Translations under genes and position numbers: made by a program | The notes under the pieces: generated by a model | The model's database searches: none | The model's input: the letters and a program-made list of their open reading frames with translations, nothing else | What the model was told of the DNA's origin: nothing | Assembly: GCA_026874595.1 (NCBI GenBank) | Contig: CM049315.1 | Span: forward strand, 3,904,664 to 3,968,663 | DNA length: 64,000 nt | From: Sipunculus nudus | Taxonomy: Eukaryota; Annelida; Sipuncula; Golfingiida; Sipunculidae | Direction of reading: 5' to 3' | In this document: piece after piece, positions 58,274 to 64,000 of the stretch | Position numbering within the stretch: position 1 is the first letter of the stretch | Layout of the letters: every line of letters begins with the position of its first letter

Positions 58274-60717
58274 ACAAGTGACCCATGGGTCATGACGCTC
58301 AGCTGCCTAGCATGACCTGTGACATCATGGACTGAGATTCACAACTTCCAGTCAAATTTAAAAGAACCAATTTGCCAATTTGTTGAAAATTTTTTATGAC
58401 AACAGAAATATATATCACCTATGTCTGGTTAAAACACTGTGAATTGATGGTCTGAGGAAAATGCATGATTGTTAAGCTATCAGGAACTATTCAACAGCTT
58501 GCTTGAAACCTGTCAGTCTCAAAAGGAACACCACAAAGGGCAAATATAAGATCAAAATATATACCAAAATTCAAGGAAATACATGCAAGAATTATTGAGA
58601 AACAGGTGCTTCTGTATGAATTTTTATTCAATACAATCCAACTGTACTGCACTTTTATAAATGATGGTAATATTTATTCAGAAATATTTGACCCAATCCT
58701 TTACAAGATTACATAAATATACATCCAACTGCATTAACTTTAACTGTTCTTGAGATAATATGATCAAAAGGAATTTAAAGATGTTTGCCTGGTGGCCATA
58801 TTGGACTTCTGACAAGTCTGAAATCAGACAAAAAAACATTCTCTAAATCGGACAAAACATTAAAGAAAAATTACTGAAACTGCCCTGAAGAAAGAATTTC
58901 TAAGGTGGCTAACTGGCAGACATAATGGATTTCTGACAAGTATGACATTTGATATCCCACATTCTCCAATAAGAGACCAAACTTGGGGCAAATTATCCAG
59001 TAAAAATTGCCCAAAATAATTCAAAAGGCATGTCCAGGCCCTCATATCAGATTTATAGATATGCAATTGTAAAAAGTGTAAGTCCATTATTTTTTATTAT
59101 CACTCTGCTTTTCAATGGGGTCAGCAGGGTAGGTAAACTGCCAAACCTGAAAGAAAAGAAATGCAGAAAGCATGACTAAGAGCCTTGAAATAAAACAAAA
59201 AGCCATCCTAAATCAAGGTACACATCCACATATTATGAGAACAAACACTTGCTTTTATATGTGGTGATATATATTAAAATATTCAGATATCTAGGAAACT
59301 AAGTTTATTGCTAGGATTCCATAAAATAAACTGCAAAATGTTCCCATCATCTTATAAATCAGTAGCTAAACCTTAATACTATACTCTCATAGTCTTATTG
59401 CCTGTCTGAAGCATTCTGACAACAGTGTTTTTGTTATGAAGTAACAGGTACTTATCACTGAGCCTTATCACTTAATAGGCTGATACAAAAGGGAGTCATA
59501 TGTCACCAGTGTCACTCACAATTACAGCCACACAGGGACATGTGCCAGCTGGAGTGGGATGGTTATATATACAAGAAAAATAGAGATGGTCTATAAAATA
59601 AGTAATTGTGAACATCCCTGACCTATGACCTTGGCCTTTTGCCCATATATCAACTGGATTCTTTCTAAATGATGGGTAACTACTGACCACTTAAATCTGG
59701 TGTAATTTCTTGGCAACCAATGGGTGAATAACTTTGACCTGCAACCTTTGACCTGCTGACCAGCTGACCCCAAAATCAATAAGTTATTTATTCAAGCAAA
59801 AAGACCAAAAAATATGAAGTTTGAGTGAAACTGAGTGAGGCATAGATGTGGCATATGTGAAAGACTGAAGGTTTGGGTTGAACAGTTACACTTGAAATAT
59901 GCTCACAAGCATTTAGAACAATTTAATATTGTGACCTTGACCTTTGACTTTTTGACCTCAACATCAATAGGCTTCTTCCCTTATTGGTAGGTAAGCCATA
60001 TATGACAGATGGAAGGTACAGATTGAAAAGTTTGCCTGAAAATGACTCCACGCAAGAAGTGGGTGCTGTGAACTTGACCTTTGACCTCAAAATCAACAGG
60101 TCTTTTCCCCTGTTGGCAGAGAAGCGATATCAGTGCTGGAAGGTTTGGAATGAAAAGTCTAGCTTGAAATGTGTCCACTACCTTTTCAAAGAAGTGGATC
60201 CTGTGACCCTGACCTTTGACCTTGTGACCTCAAAATCTATAGGATTCTTCTCCAACTTAGTAGGCAAGCTATATGTGAAAGATCAAAGAATTGGGATGAA
60301 AGGGTTGGCTTAAAATGCATCCACAGGCTTTTCAAAGAAGAGGCTCCTGTGACCTTGACCCTTTGACCTTTTGACCTAAAAAAAATTATGGTTCTTCCCC
60401 TGTTGGTAGGTGAGCTGTATGTGAAAGATGGAAGGTTTGGGATGAAAATTTTTTCTCAAAGAGTTATTTCTGGGGGATGCAAACACACCCCATAACTTCG
60501 AGAATATAGGTCGCAGTGACCTAATTTCAGGTTTGCAAGGAGATCTTTTTATAACCTCTAAGACTGCATAGGGTTCATGGCCCTAGCCCCTACGGTTACG
60601 ATTTGTGCCCTGCTAACGGCCGGACGGCCGGCCGGACGGCCGGACGGACAGACGGAAGGACGCCGGACAAAGACCCATCGCTATAGCCCAGCATGACTGA
60701 AAGTCAGCTGAGCTAAA
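58274..60717 (+). mobile_element. Nested family A element with precisely defined ends (about 2.4 kb)
   Basis: The uninterrupted copy reads ATGG-AAAAA-TGAAG at 5648-5661. Here ATGG-AA is followed by CAAGTGACCCATGGGTCATG (from 58275), and the insert ends in GTCAGCTGAGCT (60714) followed by AAAAA-TGAAG. The insertion therefore entered an A5 tract with either a 2-base AA duplication or none. The 5' part (58300-59590) is unassigned AT-rich sequence; the 3' part holds TGACCT cassettes and then a GTGACCTAATTTCAGG module, a CGGCCGGAC-rich tract (60616-60665) and the hairpin (60682-60715). Confidence 0.85.
59610..60440 (+). repeat. TGACCT-rich degenerate tandem core
   Basis: About six cassettes containing CTTTGACCT with neighbouring TGACC half-sites occur at irregular spacings of roughly 120-170 bases, each followed by CAAAATCAAT-like sequence. 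It is homologous in pattern to the 144-bp array of family B but more diverged, and sits in an element with family A ends. Confidence 0.75.
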
Positions 60718-61592
60718 AATGAAGTTTTTCATTAATATCTCGAAGGTATTAAGTCCTGTGACCAAATTCTTGGCATGGTAGGGGATTTTGGAGACATCTA
60801 ATTGTATGCCAAATTTTAGGAACTGAGAGCTGAAGCTTGGGAGCTGAGCTCTTGCAAACTGCATAACACTAGCTTGATGTAATCAATATGTTACATGGTG
60901 CTTAAAAACTTAAATAAAATCTACAGTTTTCAATCAACTGGTTTCAAATTTTTGGTGTTAACAGACAAAATGCTAACAAAAACATGCTGTGAAAATTAAA
61001 TCCACAGTACTTACAGGAAAAAAATGTGCCATGGTCAAAGTTTGGCAAAATTTAAGGTAACAATTTTTTATTTTTGTTAATATTTCAAATCTTATTTTGG
61101 GTATACAATTTAATTTTGATTAATTAAAGTTATATTACTGGAAAAAAAAGTCCATAGCTTTAACATGTTTTGTGTTAAGTAATCAAATATCTTTCCTGAT
61201 TTTTTACAAAAGGCATTATGTTTGGGCCCATAACTTTTTTAAATTATAAAATACAGACATAATTTCTGGCATGTACATAGGAACTATATAGGGGAATATT
61301 TATGGTAAAAATGAGGAAAAACAGATGAGTAGTTTTGAAAAAGGCAGTCCTGAAGTGTGAAAATAGGTTTTTAATAAAAAAATTGAGGTTTCTCATTAAT
61401 TTCTCAAAGGAACGAAGTCGCAAAGACCCAGTTTTCGGCTTGGTAGGAGATCTTGAGGACATCTAACATTATGCCAAATTTTGGATTCCTAGGTCTTACT
61501 GTTTCAAAACGTGCCACATCTACAGACGGACGGACGACGGACAATGGACCACAACTATAGCTCAGATGACTTATAGTCAGCTGAGCTAAAAA

Positions 61593-61983
61593 AAATCATA
61601 AAAATTCAAAAACATACAGGTGGCGCCACCAGTCTGCAGAAACTGATGAAACACTCCATGATCAATATCCATGCAAAGAATCATGGTGATTAATTTATTA
61701 GTTGTTCAGATATTTAAGCTTTTGTATCAAATTTTTCATTATTCGGGGGGGGGGGGGGGTACTACGGAGACCCATAGCTTGAAGAATATGGGTAACAGAG
61801 ACCTAATTAGAGGTTTCGCAGAAGACTTTTTATGGACATCTCTGGATGTAAAATTAGAAGATTCCAGGTCCAGTCGTTACGATTTGTGCCTTGTTAATGG
61901 ACAAACGGCCGGATGGCCGGACAGACGACAGACAAAGAGTGATCGCTATAGCTCAGTTGACTCACGGTCAGCTGAGCTAAAAA
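61593..61983 (+). mobile_element. Family A 3' module with hairpin
   Basis: GGTGGCGCCACCAGTCTGCAG at about 61619, AACTGATGAAACACTCCATG, a G homopolymer at 61745-61759, AGAGACCTAATTAGAGG, then GGCCGGATGGCCGGAC at 61908-61923 and a diverged hairpin ending CAGCTGAGCTAAAAA. It follows directly on the preceding element's hairpin, as do the modules after 30050 and 39932. Confidence 0.7.
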
Positions 61984-64000
61984 TAACCACCCAATGCACC
62001 CTGGGTATTCCAACATGGCTGCTCCCATCATATCAAAAGTGTACTCCTTGTGTTTGCTTTGCGTAGCCTCATTGTTGCTCTCCCTGGTGCTTTTGTTTCA
62101 GTTTAGGACTTAATTTTAGAATTCTGAAGAGGAAGCTGCCAGGGCACCTGCCTTGCAGCTGCGTTTAAGAAGGACAAGGAGAAACAAACTATGTACCATG
62201 TTAAGGTCAAGGTAGTCTTTTGCGCAATCTGTCAGCCAACATGCACACTATGGAGTCCGAAACTTATATAGACTGCTTGCCTGTTCACATGGGAACACAA
62301 GTTGTCTGTAGGCAGTCTCAAAGAGGTTGGTCTATAATAGACCAAGTCGAGGGCAGGTCCCATCGAGACCACCTTGGAGGCGGTCTTGTCGCCACTAGAT
62401 CAATCTAAAACCCCTAAATATGCCTTGTCTGTACACAGCCTAATTTTTCTACCTAAACAAACTAGGAATTGGGATAACAATATTTAACCAATGATACTAC
62501 TTGATCCTTAAAGTAAAACTTTCTATATTCCTCTTGGTGCTGTCTTTTTTTTCACCTCCCCTGATCAGGAACCAGTCCCAATAACTGTGGATTCAGAATT
62601 GTTTGTTGGGGTTTTATTTTCGTGGTATTCATGGATAACCTTTATCCACAAAATTAAAAACCCAATGAAAATTGTTTATTATAGAATTTTTTAAAAATCC
62701 ATCAAGCCTGTGCAATGAGTTAACATATTGGCCTGCAACGTCCATGCTAGCAAATTCTACTGATTGATAAAATGCAAAGAAAGTGATATTTAGCCCATAA
62801 ATTAAAATAAAAAAATATATTGTGATGAAAGATATTCAGTCCCATCTGGGGGAGTTAACAAACCAAGATTTCATCAAAGTCAGACTGACAAGTGACTTTA
62901 AAAGTACGTCTGCATCTATACTGGTAAATGTGGACTTGCTCTCTGTCTCATATTATCTCAATAAAAGTTGTAGGTCAGGATCTTTTTGCCTTGCAAATCT
63001 TATTTGATTGTTTGTTTGAATGAATGTCATGTTTAAATAAAATAAACAACCATGCTGGCAGAGTTAGTCCTAAGTTATCCCCCAGCTTGGTGACAAGTCA
63101 CAGTGAGCTGAGCACAATTATATGAGCTCGAGCCCAGTCTAACTGTGGCCTTGTTCCTGGGCACGTCGGTCAACTTTTGCTTCCATCTGAACAAACAATA
63201 TACCAAGAAGTTTTAATTTTTTTAATAAATGAATATGAAAAATACAAATATTGACTTGTGATGGTTCTAATAATTCATAAAATCGAAGAATTTGTTCTCA
63301 CGAGCCCAGACCACATCTGACCAGCAATTTGCCCTGCCGGGGCTTAATGAGGTGTCAAGATAAGCAGGGACGCGGAGTACAATAGCTGATCACCGCCAGA
63401 ACAATAGGACTTGACAATAAAATTTCGGGGACAGCTTATCAAACTGATATCAGAGTAGACACTCCTTTTCTTAACCCAAAAATGTTCAGACAAGTTAGCT
63501 GATATATATGTCATTTGTGTCATTGAGCCTATTGCTTGTACCAGGACAGCGGTTTTTTTTTTTAACAAAAGGAAAACACCGATCTTTGGCTTATTTTCAG
63601 GTCTGTTTACATACTAACTTTGATACAATGCCTGACTAGGGAGGATTAATCCACATAAGTTTTAACCAAACAAATAGTGTTTCAGGTCTAAACCATAAAA
63701 TTTTAAACCCGCAATATTTTCTGAATCCACAGTATCACTTTTAGATACCAGGCATCTGATACCTCGGTATCACACAATCAACCTGCTGATTGCTCTTGTA
63801 ACTTGGCAGGGAAACTCTTCAGCTGAGTCTGTCTGACAGGCTTCCCTGCATCCTGACTGCCAGACCGTTTCTACTTGTGACATCTGGTGAACTATTACTA
63901 TGCTAAACATTTATTGTAATTTCTTAACACGTGAAGCACATCAGAAATAACTTCTACATGAAGACTAACAAAGTGCAACTTCCCTACAATATGGATAAAT
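61984..64000. other. Unassigned intergenic sequence
   Basis: No recognised gene. The possible MITE end near 62432-62445 is the partner of 55513-55527. Open frames here (62220-62408, 62822-63007, 63344-63568 minus) are short and lack recognisable features. Confidence 0.5.

Larger units (their letters stand above)
56559..61592 (+). mobile_element. Full-length family A element interrupted by a nested family A element
   Basis: The outer parts, 56559-58272 and 60720-61592, together align end to end with 3919-6524: 5' box and GCTCAGCTG, the AT-rich middle, GGGCCCATAACTT, then CATTAATATCTCGAAGG, the GGAC tract at 61525-61543 and the hairpin at 61558-61588. Without the insertion it is about 2.6 kb, the same length as the other copy. 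No conserved open frame. Confidence 0.8.

Overview
This window looks like AT-rich, gene-poor nuclear DNA from an animal, most probably a marine invertebrate. A bivalve or other mollusc is my best guess: the dispersed repeats carry GGAC/ACGG-type microsatellite tracts beside a 3' hairpin, which recalls the pearl/Helentron-type non-autonomous elements described in bivalves. That taxonomic call is inference. I recognise no host protein-coding exon, tRNA, rRNA or other RNA gene. The only convincing coding sequences belong to a non-LTR retrotransposon.

Layout. 0.5-2.2 kb is a 62-bp minisatellite. 2.2-6.5 kb holds copies of a dispersed family (here 'family A') that starts with a GGGACCCATGGGTCA-like box plus GCTCAGCTG and ends with a 3' hairpin (TAGCTCAG...CTGAGCTA) preceded by a GGAC-rich tract. 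9.5-12.9 kb is a TIR element with a second TIR element nested in it. 14.1-17.4 kb holds three short tandem arrays (28, 53 and 46 bp). 20.4-24.2 kb is a full-length 'family B' element with its own terminal inverted repeat and 3' hairpin; its core is a 144/288/575-bp hierarchical tandem array loaded with TGACCT half-sites. 24.2-27.3 kb has more family B sequence, a decayed CR1/L2-like LINE fragment and a foldback element. 27.3-43 kb is mostly family A copies, one of them split by an intact L1/Tx1-like LINE at 30.9-36.6 kb (two open ORFs, poly(A), 14-bp target-site duplication). 43.6-47.4 kb is about 155 copies of a 24-bp minisatellite with higher-order structure. 50.0-50.3 kb is a 35-bp array. 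51.3-54.6 kb is a second family B copy split by a hAT-like TIR element. 55.7-62.0 kb is a run of family A copies, including one inserted inside another.

How the parts relate. The LINE is the only visible autonomous machinery, supplying an endonuclease/reverse transcriptase (ORF2) and an RNA-binding chaperone-like protein (ORF1). Families A and B encode nothing recognisable and must be mobilised in trans. They have different ends but share core modules (TGACCT arrays, GGTGGCRCCACC boxes), and every copy seen lies in the same orientation. Comparing 3919-6524 with 56559-61592 gives an empty-site/filled-site pair that fixes the ends of one family A element and shows insertion into an A-tract.
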